Assembly: GCF_001423845.1 (NCBI RefSeq) | Contig: NZ_LMPM01000001.1 | Coordinates: 1,567,395 to 1,631,394, forward strand | Reading direction: 5' to 3' | Length of the DNA: 64,000 nucleotides | Source of the DNA: Sphingomonas sp. Leaf357 | GTDB lineage: Bacteria; Pseudomonadota; Alphaproteobacteria; Sphingomonadales; Sphingomonadaceae | Part shown: in pieces, positions 56,043 to 64,000 of the stretch | Layout of the letters: the number at the start of each line of letters is the position of its first letter | How positions within the stretch are numbered: position 1 is the stretch's first letter | The notes under the pieces: model-generated | Databases searched by the model: none | What the model saw: only the letters and a program-made list of their open reading frames with translations | Told to the model about the DNA's origin: nothing | Position numbers and translations under genes: made by a program

Positions 56043-56420
56043 ATGATCAGGATCCTGCTGGCCGAAGATGACCGCGTTATGCGCGAATATCTGACGCGCG
56101 CGCTCGAACGCTCCGGCTATGCGGTCAGCGCGGTGGATCGCGGCACGGCGGCGATTCCGCTGCTCGAGACCGAGCATTTCGATCTGCTGCTCACCGATAT
56201 CGTCATGCCCGAAATGGACGGCATCGAACTGGCGCAGAAGGCCGGCGAGATGGTGCCCGATCTGCGCGTGATGTTCATCACCGGATTCGCCGCCGTCACG
56301 CTGAAGGCCGGCAAGCAGATGCCGCAGGCGCGCGTCCTTTCCAAGCCGTTCCACCTGCGTGATCTGGTGCTGGAGGTGGACCGCATGTTCGAAACGGAGA
56401 GCGCCACCGGCGGCCTGTAG
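56043..56420 (+). CDS. cpdR: Single-domain response regulator CpdR
   Basis: CpdR, when unphosphorylated, primes the ClpXP protease at the cell pole for cell-cycle proteolysis in Caulobacter. The 125-residue product is a lone receiver domain: ILLAEDDRVMREYLTRALER with the acidic pair, the phosphoacceptor Asp52 in LLLTDIVMPEMDGIELAQ, the conserved Thr in VMFITGFAAVTL and the Lys in VLSKPFHLRDL. The phrase MFITGFAAV is characteristic of CpdR. ATG 56043 matches the family start; GTG 56031 would add four residues. CckA/ChpT would be the expected phosphate source. Confidence 0.9.
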   Translation: MIRILLAEDDRVMREYLTRALERSGYAVSAVDRGTAAIPLLETEHFDLLLTDIVMPEMDGIELAQKAGEMVPDLRVMFITGFAAVTLKAGKQMPQARVLSKPFHLRDLVLEVDRMFETESATGGL

Positions 56421-56502
56421 AAGGGGCTGGCGATAAAAGCGCATCGCGGCGCGTAACCGCCTTGCGTCCCCGCCAAACCCCGGCTAGAGGCACCCTCCTC
56501 GT

Positions 56503-56577
56503 GGGCGTGTAGCTCAGTGGTAGAGCACTGTGTTGACATCGCAGGGGTCGCAAGTTCAATCCTTGCCACGCCCACCA
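56503..56577 (+). tRNA. tRNA-Val (anticodon GAC)
   Basis: The cloverleaf is complete: acceptor GGGCGTG/CACGCCC, D arm GCTC/GAGC, anticodon stem CTGTG/CGCAG with loop TTGACAT giving anticodon GAC, T arm GCAAG/CTTGC with TTCAATC loop, discriminator A and encoded CCA at 56575-56577. It is 75 bases long including CCA and is followed directly by a strong terminator. Confidence 0.96.
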
Positions 56578-56580
56578 TTA

Positions 56581-56615
56581 AAAGCCCGCCATCTCTTCGA
56601 GATGGCGGGCTTTTT
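56581..56615 (+). terminator. Intrinsic terminator of tRNA-Val
   Basis: AAAGCCCGCCATCTC (56581-56595) pairs perfectly with GAGATGGCGGGCTTT (56599-56613), with a TTC loop closed by C-G, and is followed by TTTTT. It starts three bases after the CCA end. Confidence 0.95.
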
Positions 56616-56708
56616 CGTATGATCGCCAATCGTCACTGTGGCGCGGTGCGCTGGGATCGGCGTTCAAGTCTTTGCGTGTGATGTGAAAAAGGTCTGAACC
56701 CGCCGGGC

Positions 56709-58043
56709 CTAGAAAACCGGACCGACCTCTCCGTCGGGCAATTGCACGCCGAGCACCCGCGCGATCGAGGGTGCCACCGCGCGCATGTCGACGATTCCGA
56801 GGTCGCGGTGCGCAATACCTGGGCCGGCGACGATCAGCGTCGATCGCATCGCGGGATCGCTCGGCAGATAACCGTGCATCCCCTTGTATGTCGATGGTTT
56901 CGAGACGGGGGCGGCGGGATCGCGTCCGGTTTCGAAGCCGGGCTGTAGCGCGATGAAGAAGCTCGCCTCGCTCGCGCCGCCGGCCCTAGCGATCGCGCTG
57001 CGGTCGAGAACCTGCGTGATGTGATAGGCCGGGTCGGTCGCCATCGTCCCCAGCACGCCGCGCACCTTCTCCACCAGCGTAGCATCGTCGGGGCGGGCCA
57101 GCCGGATTGCCGCGGTGCCGCCGGCCAGCCAGGGCATCGCCTGCCACGCAGTGGGCTTGCCGTCCGGCCCGAGCGTGATGAGGCCGGCGTCGATGAACGG
57201 CTTGAACAGGTTGATATCGGTCGCGACCGACTGGAAACCGTGATCGGAGACCAGCACGATCGTCACGTCCGGCATCGCCGCACGGGCGGCCGAGACCAGC
57301 TGCCCGACCAGCGAATCGGTCCGCTCGATCGCGGCATTGGCGGCGGCCGAGCCGGGACCGCTGCCATGCTCCTCGTGATCGATCCCGGCGAGATACACCG
57401 TCATGAACGCGGGCTTGCGCGTCGCCAGGATCGCGGCGGCGAAGCGGACGCGGTTGGCGTCGCCCTCGACGCTCTCGTCGATCCCCTGCGCATAGGGTTC
57501 GCCGACACGCCGCTGCAGATCCGCCAAGAGCCCCGGCGTCGCGAGCGCGGCGAGCAGCTTGGCGTCGTCGGCGGTGCCCGTCCGCCAGATCTGCGGCAGG
57601 TTCGCATCCACGTCACGGGCGCCGACGGAGACCGGCCAATGGACGTTGGCGGTCGTCAGCCCCTTGGCGTGCGCCGCCGTCCACAGGGTCGGCACGCACA
57701 CGTCGCTGGCGTACCAATACCAGCCGGTCTGGTTCTTCGCGTCGGGATCGAAGGTCAAATTGTTCGATATGCCGTGCTTTGCCGGCGAGACCCCGGTGAT
57801 CAGCGTCGTGTGGCTGGGATAGGTCAGCGTCGGCAGCACGCCGGTCACGCCCCGTGCCGACGCGCCGTGTTCGGCGAGCCCGGACAGCACCGGCATGTTC
57901 AGCCCGCGCGCCTTCGCTTCGCGCACGTCGTCGGGCCGCAGCCCGTCGAGCGAGATCAGCAGCACCGGCGAGGCGGAGGCCTCGCCGATCGCCGGTACGC
58001 CCGCCACCAGTCCGGCGATCGCAATCGTGATGGCGCGCAGCAT
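56709..58043 (-). CDS. Nucleotide pyrophosphatase/phosphodiesterase (alkaline phosphatase superfamily), exported
   Basis: This is a 444-residue protein with a signal peptide (MLRAITIAIAGLVAGVPAIG). The zinc site and nucleophile are those of the NPP family: LLISLDGLRPDD (metal Asp), TLTYPSHTTLITGVSPAKHG (nucleophile Thr), YLAGIDHEEHGSGPGS and VLVSDHGFQSVA (metal ligands), with YKGMHGYLPSDPAMR at the C-terminus giving the last His. It hydrolyses phosphodiester or pyrophosphate bonds in the periplasm. It starts 2 bp after the stop of a TonB-dependent receptor gene, suggesting that the receptor imports the substrate or that the enzyme releases phosphate or nucleoside from it. Confidence 0.9.
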   Translation of the reverse strand: MLRAITIAIAGLVAGVPAIGEASASPVLLISLDGLRPDDVREAKARGLNMPVLSGLAEHGASARGVTGVLPTLTYPSHTTLITGVSPAKHGISNNLTFDPDAKNQTGWYWYASDVCVPTLWTAAHAKGLTTANVHWPVSVGARDVDANLPQIWRTGTADDAKLLAALATPGLLADLQRRVGEPYAQGIDESVEGDANRVRFAAAILATRKPAFMTVYLAGIDHEEHGSGPGSAAANAAIERTDSLVGQLVSAARAAMPDVTIVLVSDHGFQSVATDINLFKPFIDAGLITLGPDGKPTAWQAMPWLAGGTAAIRLARPDDATLVEKVRGVLGTMATDPAYHITQVLDRSAIARAGGASEASFFIALQPGFETGRDPAAPVSKPSTYKGMHGYLPSDPAMRSTLIVAGPGIAHRDLGIVDMRAVAPSIARVLGVQLPDGEVGPVF

Positions 58044-58045
58044 GC

Positions 58046-60379
58046 TCAGAACCCCTTGCGCAGCGTGACGAAGACCTGCCGCGGTGCACCCGCCAGCAGC
58101 GTCTGGTTGTCGCCGCTGGCGCCATAGCCGTTCGAACCGATGGTCGAGATGTATGACTTGTCGGTCAGGTTCGTCACGCTGCCCTCGATCGCCAGCCCGC
58201 CGAGCGTCGGGAAGCGATAGCCTATGCTGGCATCGACCAGCACGCGCGCGCCGACCGACTGGTCGTTGAGATAAGTGAAATAGCGCTTCGACATATAATC
58301 CGCACCGGCGCGCGCGAAGAAGCGTTTGTCGTCATAGACCAGCTCGCCCTTCGCCATGCTCTCGGGCGTATCGACGACGGTCTTGCCCTTCGTCGCGGTC
58401 AGCACCGCGCCGGCGACACTGCGCACGTCGTCGCGATAGGTCGCCTTGTTGTAGGAATAGCTGGCGAAGACGGAGAAGGCGCCGGCGATCCGGTAATAGG
58501 CCGACAGTTCCGCGCCGTAGCTTCGCACGCTGCCCGCATTGTTCAGCGTGGGCGGGTTGCCGATGATCCCGGCACCGTTGGCGAAGGTGAGCAGGCGGTT
58601 GGAGAAATCGACGTAATAGCCGACCGCCGACACTTGCAGCGCGCCGCTGCGCAGGCGGAGGCCACCCTCGACGGTCTTCGACGTTTCGGGCTTCAGCGTC
58701 GATCGGATCGCGTTGAAGCCGGCCTGGGTGATCGAGAAGGGGCCGGTGGTCGCCGACGAGACGAAGGCGCGCATATTCTCGGTATAGCTGGCGAACACCT
58801 CCGCGCCGCCGTCCAGGCGGTACACCGCGCCGATTTGCGGCAGGAACCAGTCCTTCGCCTCGATCTTGCCCGCGACGAGCGTACCGGTCGTCAGGTTCGC
58901 GCTGTTCTGGACCCGCATGCCCTTCCATCCGCCATTGATCGTCAGGTCGCCCAGCGTCAGCGTGTCGGCGACGTAATATTGCAGCGTGAACGTGTCGTAC
59001 TTGCCGGCCCATTGGGTGAAGAACGGATCCTTCTGATAGGCCAGGGTGTCGCGGTTCGGCGTCGCCGCGTCGGCCATGCCGTAGAAGCGGCGCGCTTGGG
59101 TGAAGCTGTTGCTCTCGACCCAGCCGCCGAGTTCGAGGCGGTTGACACCCGTCTCGTACGCGAGCCGGGTAAGGTTGCCCGCGCGATCGATCCCGTATTC
59201 GGTGGTGCGGAACGACAGCGGCGATGCCGTCGCGATCGTACCGCCATTACCGTCCGGTGCGCCCGCCGGGGTGCCGACATAGGGCGTGATCCACGATCCC
59301 TGGCCCTTGTTCTTGTGGTAATAGCTGGTCGAGGTGAGCGAAAGCTCGGGGGTCAGCGTCGCGTCGAACGTGACCCCGCCGAGCCAGTCTCGGCGCAGGC
59401 CGCCAGCGTCGAAATAGACATCGTCGACGGTGCCGATACCGGCCGGGAAGACCACGCCAGCCGTCGGATACGGCCGGGTCGCGGCGCTCGTGGCGTTCTG
59501 GTTGGCGTAGACCTTCGCGATCTGCAGCGCGAGCGCGTAATTGTCGCCGATATTGTCATTGGTCAGCCCGCGACGGCGGATGATGTCGTAGCTGAGATCC
59601 TGGTAATCGGTCTCGCGCCGATCGGAGAAGTTCAGGAAGGCGGTGATGCTGCCCAGCGCATTGATCTCCTTGACGAGCTTCGCATTCGCCTGATGCTGGC
59701 GCTGGTTGCCATAGCCCTTCCACTTGTCGGTCTGGAGGAAGCCGTAGCTGATATAGCCTTTGAGCCCGTCGCCGAGATCGCCGGTGTCGAGGCGGGCGAA
59801 GCCGCGATAGGTCCGGTCGCTGCCATAGGTGCCCGAGCCGACCACATCGAACGTGTCCGACGGCGCGCGGCTGACGAACTGGAGCGTACCGCCGAGGTTG
59901 CTGGTGGAGGCGGTGCCGATCGCGCCCGCACCCTGCGCGACCGTGGTGGAGGCGAGATTTTCCGAGATGACGGCGCGGCTGACATGCAGCCCGTTGACGT
60001 TGCCATAGCTCATGTCGCCCAGCGGCACGCCGTCCAGCGTAAAGCCCAACTGGTTCTGATTGAACCCGCGCAGGCTGATCCGCGTCGACCATTCATACGC
60101 GCCGAACGCGTCGGACGACTGGAAATTGACGCCGGGCAGCTTGGCGATGGCCTTTAGCGGCGAGGTGCCGGGTGTGAGACGCTCCATGTCGATCGCGCTG
60201 ACGGTCTGCACCTGGCGGCTCTGTCCGAAGCCGAGCACGACGATCTCCTCGCTCGTGCCGCCATCGTCCTGCGGGGCGGCGGCAACCGCGATCGGGTCAG
60301 GCGTATCCTGCGCCTGCGCGACCTGCACGGAGAGGGCCGCAGGCGCTGCGCCTGCGAGCATCAGAAACTTCGCGATCAT
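58046..60379 (-). CDS. TonB-dependent outer-membrane receptor
   Basis: This 777-residue protein starts with a signal peptide (MIAKFLMLAGAAPAALSVQV). EEIVVLGFGQSRQVQTVSA resembles a TonB box region; the plug domain has PLKAIAKLPGVNFQSSD, WSTRISLRGFNQNQLGFTLD and GVPLGDMSYGNVNGLHVSRA. The barrel ends GAPRQVFVTLRKGF with a terminal Phe. It forms an operon with the downstream NPP phosphodiesterase. The ATG at 60379 is used; an inverted dyad GGTTTTC/GAAAACC lies just upstream. The substrate may be a phosphodiester or nucleotide-linked compound, by inference. Confidence 0.92.
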   Translation of the reverse strand: MIAKFLMLAGAAPAALSVQVAQAQDTPDPIAVAAAPQDDGGTSEEIVVLGFGQSRQVQTVSAIDMERLTPGTSPLKAIAKLPGVNFQSSDAFGAYEWSTRISLRGFNQNQLGFTLDGVPLGDMSYGNVNGLHVSRAVISENLASTTVAQGAGAIGTASTSNLGGTLQFVSRAPSDTFDVVGSGTYGSDRTYRGFARLDTGDLGDGLKGYISYGFLQTDKWKGYGNQRQHQANAKLVKEINALGSITAFLNFSDRRETDYQDLSYDIIRRRGLTNDNIGDNYALALQIAKVYANQNATSAATRPYPTAGVVFPAGIGTVDDVYFDAGGLRRDWLGGVTFDATLTPELSLTSTSYYHKNKGQGSWITPYVGTPAGAPDGNGGTIATASPLSFRTTEYGIDRAGNLTRLAYETGVNRLELGGWVESNSFTQARRFYGMADAATPNRDTLAYQKDPFFTQWAGKYDTFTLQYYVADTLTLGDLTINGGWKGMRVQNSANLTTGTLVAGKIEAKDWFLPQIGAVYRLDGGAEVFASYTENMRAFVSSATTGPFSITQAGFNAIRSTLKPETSKTVEGGLRLRSGALQVSAVGYYVDFSNRLLTFANGAGIIGNPPTLNNAGSVRSYGAELSAYYRIAGAFSVFASYSYNKATYRDDVRSVAGAVLTATKGKTVVDTPESMAKGELVYDDKRFFARAGADYMSKRYFTYLNDQSVGARVLVDASIGYRFPTLGGLAIEGSVTNLTDKSYISTIGSNGYGASGDNQTLLAGAPRQVFVTLRKGF

Positions 60380-60392
60380 GGTGGTGCCCTTT

Positions 60393-60414
60393 GGTTTTCT
60401 CTTACCGGAAAACC
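60393..60414. promoter_or_regulatory. Dyad just upstream of the TonB receptor start
   Basis: GGTTTTC (60393-60399) and GAAAACC (60408-60414) form a 7-bp dyad with 8-bp spacer, ending 14 bp before the receptor ATG. It may be an operator or a 5' UTR hairpin; no known regulator motif is matched. Confidence 0.35.
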
Positions 60415-60567
60415 TCCCGTGGCCGAGGGCCGTTACGGGCTCGTGACCCATCCGTTACGCAGCCGTGACATCCGGCGAGAAATTACCGGTTCGGCCCGAA
60501 CGCCCGGGCAAGGTCACGAGGCGAGCCGGCATCGTCACGATGCCCCCCGGTCACATCATCCCGCCGG

Positions 60568-62001
60568 TCACACCATATGGACGGTCTTGGTGACGAGATG
60601 CGCGGCGACGCCTTCGGGGCCATCTTCCGATCCGTGGCCACTATCCTTGATGCCGCCGAACGGGCTGTCGGGCGCGCTGAGCTTCACCGAATTGATCCCG
60701 ATCATCCCGGCCTCGATCGCGTCGCCGAGCAGGTTCTGCCGCCGGCCATTCTCGGTGAAGCAATAGGCGGCCAGGCCGAATGGCAGTCGGTTGGCCTGCT
60801 CGATCGCATCGTCGACCGTCGCGAACGGGCGAAGCAGGGCGACCGGGCCGAACGGCTCCTCGTTCATCGCCCGCGCGTCCAGCGACACATCGGCCAGCAC
60901 TGTGGGGTTGTAGAAGAAGCCGCTGCCTGCGCCGGCATCCCCGCCGGCCAGCACGCGCGCGCCCCTCGCCCGGGCGTCCTCGACCAGCGCGCCGATCGCC
61001 TCGGGCCGGCGGGGATTGGCCATCGGACCCATCTGGCTATCCGCCGCCATGCCGTCGCCGACCTTCAGCGCCCTGGTCCGCTCGGCGAACCCGGCGGCGA
61101 AGCGGTCGTAGATCCCCTCCTGCACGTGGAAGCGCGTCGGCGCGACGCAGACCTGCCCGGCATTGCGGAACTTGTGCGCGACGAGCAGGTCCAGCGTCTT
61201 GTCCAGATCGCAATCGTCGAACACCAGTACCGGTCCGTGCCCGCCCAGTTCCATGGTCGTCTTCATCATCGTGTCGGCGGCGAGCTTCATCAAATGCTTG
61301 CCGACCGGCACCGATCCGGTGAAGCTCAGCTTGCGCGTGATCGGCGAGGCGAGCAGCTGGCGCGAGACCATGTCGGGCACGCCGAACACGCATTGCGCGA
61401 CCTCGCCGGGCAAGCCGGCATCCTGGAAGCAGCGCATCACCTCGACCGCGGAACCGGCGGTCTCCTCGCTCGGCTTGAGAATGATCGAACAGCCTGCCGC
61501 CAGCGCGGGGGCGATCTTGCGCACCACGTTCATGATCGGGAAGTTCCACGCGCAGAAAGCCGCCACCGGCCCGACCGGCTGGTGCAACACCAAGCTGCGG
61601 CTGCCCGGCGCGCGCGGCAGGACGCGGCCGTAGATCCGCACCGCTTCCCCTGCGTGGAAATCGAGCAACGCGGCGGCGAACAGCGCCTCGCCCTTGGCCT
61701 CGGCCTGGATCTTGCCCTGTTCCAGAGTGGCGACGCGGGCGAGATGATCGGCGCGCTCGCGGATCAGCGCCGCCGTCTTCGTCAGGATCGCCGCGCGCGC
61801 TTCGGGCGCGGTCGCGCGCCACAGCAGGAAGCCGCGCTGCGCCGCGTCCAGCGCCGCGTCGAGATCGGCGGCGGTCGCCAGCGGCAACGCCGCCTGCACC
61901 GCACCGGTCGCCGGATTGCGCACGTCCTGCGTGTCACGCCCCTCGCCGGTCAGCCAGCTGCCGTCGATATAGAGGCCGAGCTTCGCGTCATATGCCGTCA
62001 T
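60568..62001 (-). CDS. NAD(P)-dependent aldehyde dehydrogenase
   Basis: This 477-residue ALDH-superfamily enzyme is closest in style to succinate-semialdehyde dehydrogenases. The cofactor site is FCAWNFPIMNVVRKIAPALA with LSFTGSVPVGKHLM; the general-base Glu is in TMELGGHGPVLVFDDCDLDK and the nucleophile Cys in FRNAGQVCVAPTRF. GMIGINSVKLSAPDSPFGGI matches GabD-type enzymes near the C-terminus. The ATG at 62001 (MTAYDAKLGLYIDGSWL) is preferred over 62067. It follows the hydantoinase-B gene on the same strand after about 90 bp and may act on a product of that pathway, by inference. Confidence 0.9.
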   Translation of the reverse strand: MTAYDAKLGLYIDGSWLTGEGRDTQDVRNPATGAVQAALPLATAADLDAALDAAQRGFLLWRATAPEARAAILTKTAALIRERADHLARVATLEQGKIQAEAKGEALFAAALLDFHAGEAVRIYGRVLPRAPGSRSLVLHQPVGPVAAFCAWNFPIMNVVRKIAPALAAGCSIILKPSEETAGSAVEVMRCFQDAGLPGEVAQCVFGVPDMVSRQLLASPITRKLSFTGSVPVGKHLMKLAADTMMKTTMELGGHGPVLVFDDCDLDKTLDLLVAHKFRNAGQVCVAPTRFHVQEGIYDRFAAGFAERTRALKVGDGMAADSQMGPMANPRRPEAIGALVEDARARGARVLAGGDAGAGSGFFYNPTVLADVSLDARAMNEEPFGPVALLRPFATVDDAIEQANRLPFGLAAYCFTENGRRQNLLGDAIEAGMIGINSVKLSAPDSPFGGIKDSGHGSEDGPEGVAAHLVTKTVHMV

Positions 62002-62094
62002 TGCCACAATCCTTGTAGGTCGCCGGAAGGCCGTTGCCGCAACGGCAATGGCGGCGCAACCCCGCAAATCCGCTGCATCCCGCCGACCGGACGC

Positions 62095-63975
62095 TCACTC
62101 GGCGGCGATGGCATAGCTCGGCTGGCGGACGGGCGGCTTGGGGGCCTCGAGCCCGGTTTCGGCCAGTGCGTTGGCGCGCAATGCTTCGATACCGGGGCCA
62201 TAGTTGAACAACGGGATCGCATCGCCGCGTGCGCTGCGCATCTCGGCCCGGAGCGCTTCGGTCGCGCGCTCATCCACCGCGCGCTCGGCGATCACCACGC
62301 CGTAGGCGCGTGCCCCGTCCACCGTCACCAAGCCCTGGCGCACTTCCTTCGCCACCAAGGCCGGATCACGCTCCAGCGGATCGCCCCAGCCGCCACCGCC
62401 CCAGGTGATGAAGTCGAGTTCGTCGCCCGCCTCGACGGTCATGTCCTCGCGCTTGTTGCCGACGATCTCCTCGGTCCCGTCCGCCCGGCGCAGCACCTTG
62501 CGCGCCCGTGCGCCCGGCGCGCCGCCATTCACGCCCCAGGGATAGGTCAGCCAGCGATCGTCGTGGATCGCGATCAGCCCGGGTTCGAGGAACTTGTACG
62601 TCATCAAAATGCCGTTGCCGCCCCGATGCAGCCCGGCGCCGCCACTGTCCGGCACCGTCTCGTAGCGCTCGATCATCAGCGGGAAATAGCGTTCGAGAAA
62701 CTCGTTCGGTACGTTGGTGAAATTGGGCCACAGCGAATGCCCGTCGGGTCCGTCGCCCAGCGGCCGGCCGGGGATGCCGCCGAAGCCGATCTGGAACAGC
62801 TGGAACCACTCGCCCTTCGCGTCGCGCCCCGAATAGAACAGGTGCGGCGAGGACGAGAAGCCGGCGGCGTTGAGGAATTCCGGCGTCTTCTGTCCCAGCA
62901 GCCCGCCGAGGATGTCGAACAACCGCCCCAGCGCATGGGTGCGGCCGGACAGCGCCGCCGGGAAGGCGGGCTTGAGCAGCGACCCCTCAGGGATGCGGAT
63001 GTCGATCAGGTCGTAATAGCCATCGTTGAACAGGATCTGCGGATCGAACACCATGATCATGTAGATGCCGAAGAACATCCGCATCATGTTCTCGTTGAGC
63101 AGGAAGTTGATCGAGCCGTTGGACTGCGGATCGGTGCCGTCGAAATCGAGCACGACGCGCCCGTCCTCGCGCCACATCGTGCACTTGATCTTGTACGGGC
63201 CGTAACCCAGCCCGTCGTCGCAGATATAATCCTCGAAGCTGACCGGGGCCTCGCCGATCGCGCTTTCGATCAGCGCCTTCATCGCGCGGTGGTTGCGCGC
63301 CAGCAGGTCTTCGCAGGCCGAGACGAATACGTCGTCGCCGAACCGCTCGGCCATCTCGATCACCCGGCGCGAAGCGACGCGGCACGAGGCGATCAGCGCG
63401 TTCAGATCGGCCTTGCACCATTCCGGCGATCGCGTCTGGTGCATCACCAGCTTGATCAGATCCTCGTTATAGACGCCCTTCTTCCAGATCTTGACCGGCG
63501 GAATGCGCACACCTTCCTGGAAGATGCTCGTCGCATCGATCGGCATCGATCCCGCCACTTTGCCGCCGATGTCGCTCTGGTGCCCGAACATCGACGTGTA
63601 GGCGATGATCCGCCCGTCCTTGAACACCGGCAGCAGCACGAGCCAGTCGTTCAGATGGCTGATCGCGCCCTGCACCGAATAGGGATCGCTGAGGAAGATC
63701 ATGTCGCCTTCCTCGACCGTGCCGTCATAGCCATCGAGGAACGGGCCGATATAGCTGCCGAACTGGCCGACGATCATCCGGCCCTTGTGATCGGCGATCA
63801 GCGGGAAAGCGTCGCCCTGTTCGCGGATGCCGGGCGACATCGCCGTGCGCACGAGCGTCGCATCCATCTCGATGCGGGCGTTGCGCAGCGCATTCTCGAT
63901 GATGTCGAGCGTGACCGGATCGATCGGCACCTGCTTGAACGGCTTGGCGTTGGTCTGGACGATCGTTGCGGGCAT
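62095..63975 (-). CDS. Hydantoinase B/oxoprolinase family subunit
   Basis: This 626-residue protein belongs to the HyuB family, which with HyuA performs ATP-dependent hydrolysis or carboxylation of cyclic amides and ketones. Recognisable parts are IDPVTLDIIENALRNARIEM, ATLVRTAMSPGIREQGDAF, IFLSDPYSVQGAISHLNDW, MFGHQSDIGGKVAGSMP (metal-site histidines) and GGAGLHRGGNGILMTYKFLE. TWGGGGWGDPLERDPALVAK is the typical C-terminus. The HyuA partner is not in the window but would lie just past its right edge if in the usual order. The exact substrate cannot be told. Confidence 0.9.
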   Translation of the reverse strand: MPATIVQTNAKPFKQVPIDPVTLDIIENALRNARIEMDATLVRTAMSPGIREQGDAFPLIADHKGRMIVGQFGSYIGPFLDGYDGTVEEGDMIFLSDPYSVQGAISHLNDWLVLLPVFKDGRIIAYTSMFGHQSDIGGKVAGSMPIDATSIFQEGVRIPPVKIWKKGVYNEDLIKLVMHQTRSPEWCKADLNALIASCRVASRRVIEMAERFGDDVFVSACEDLLARNHRAMKALIESAIGEAPVSFEDYICDDGLGYGPYKIKCTMWREDGRVVLDFDGTDPQSNGSINFLLNENMMRMFFGIYMIMVFDPQILFNDGYYDLIDIRIPEGSLLKPAFPAALSGRTHALGRLFDILGGLLGQKTPEFLNAAGFSSSPHLFYSGRDAKGEWFQLFQIGFGGIPGRPLGDGPDGHSLWPNFTNVPNEFLERYFPLMIERYETVPDSGGAGLHRGGNGILMTYKFLEPGLIAIHDDRWLTYPWGVNGGAPGARARKVLRRADGTEEIVGNKREDMTVEAGDELDFITWGGGGWGDPLERDPALVAKEVRQGLVTVDGARAYGVVIAERAVDERATEALRAEMRSARGDAIPLFNYGPGIEALRANALAETGLEAPKPPVRQPSYAIAAE

Positions 63976-64000
63976 CGGTTTCTTCCTGCGTTCCTCCCCG

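Overview
The window is chromosomal DNA from a GC-rich alphaproteobacterium, most likely a Sphingomonas-like member of the Sphingomonadaceae. The evidence is an F0 cluster in the order atpI-atpB-atpE-b'-b, the alphaproteobacterial cell-cycle proteins GcrA and CpdR, a UrcA-family protein, many overlapping gene junctions with GTG or TTG starts, and intergenic spaces filled by families of short inverted repeats. No rRNA, CRISPR array, insertion sequence or prophage was seen. One tRNA (Val, GAC) is present.

Layout. 1-3.3 kb: end of a ynbE/ydbL-type pair, then the F0 genes of ATP synthase. 3.5-11.7 kb: a small secreted protein, uvrC, a DUF3857/transglutaminase/TPR protein, a polysaccharide deacetylase coupled to a FemAB/GNAT-like transferase, and recO. 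11.7-18.8 kb: leuB, a polyprenyl-phosphate sugar transferase with a GtrA-like membrane part, a convergent GT39-type membrane glycosyltransferase, metZ, apaG, a LysR regulator, a GNAT acetyltransferase and a small membrane protein. 19-25.3 kb: a class A beta-lactamase-like serine hydrolase, parE, an outer-membrane barrel, gcrA and an ABC-2 permease. 25.5-30.8 kb: argD-argF-hslO, then queC-queE. 31-34.6 kb: an SDR oxidoreductase and two tandem soluble chemoreceptors. 34.8-53.3 kb: a TCA-cycle region with sdhCDA, sdhB, mdh, sucD, sucA, sucB and lpd. sdhA and sdhB are separated by an accessory block holding mazEF, a secreted HExxH peptidase candidate, a C13 (legumain-like) peptidase, a ClpP-like protein and an SDR. 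53.5-64 kb: a LysR/UrcA divergent pair, a candidate small RNA carrying a CCTCCTCCC motif, an N-formylglutamate amidohydrolase homolog, cpdR, tRNA-Val, a TonB receptor with a nucleotide pyrophosphatase-like phosphodiesterase, an aldehyde dehydrogenase and a hydantoinase-B subunit.

The central theme is energy metabolism: F0 ATP synthase, succinate dehydrogenase, malate dehydrogenase, the succinyl-CoA ligase alpha subunit and the full 2-oxoglutarate dehydrogenase complex. sucC is not in the window. The most notable non-coding features are (i) the candidate sRNA at about 54960-55064, with a well-spaced promoter, three hairpins and a terminator; (ii) a hairpin-rich transcript candidate upstream of queC; (iii) at least four inverted-repeat families, one member of which appears to have split an overlapping metZ/apaG junction with a near-identical 15-bp duplication; and (iv) several genes whose ribosome-binding sequence is formed by the end of such a repeat.
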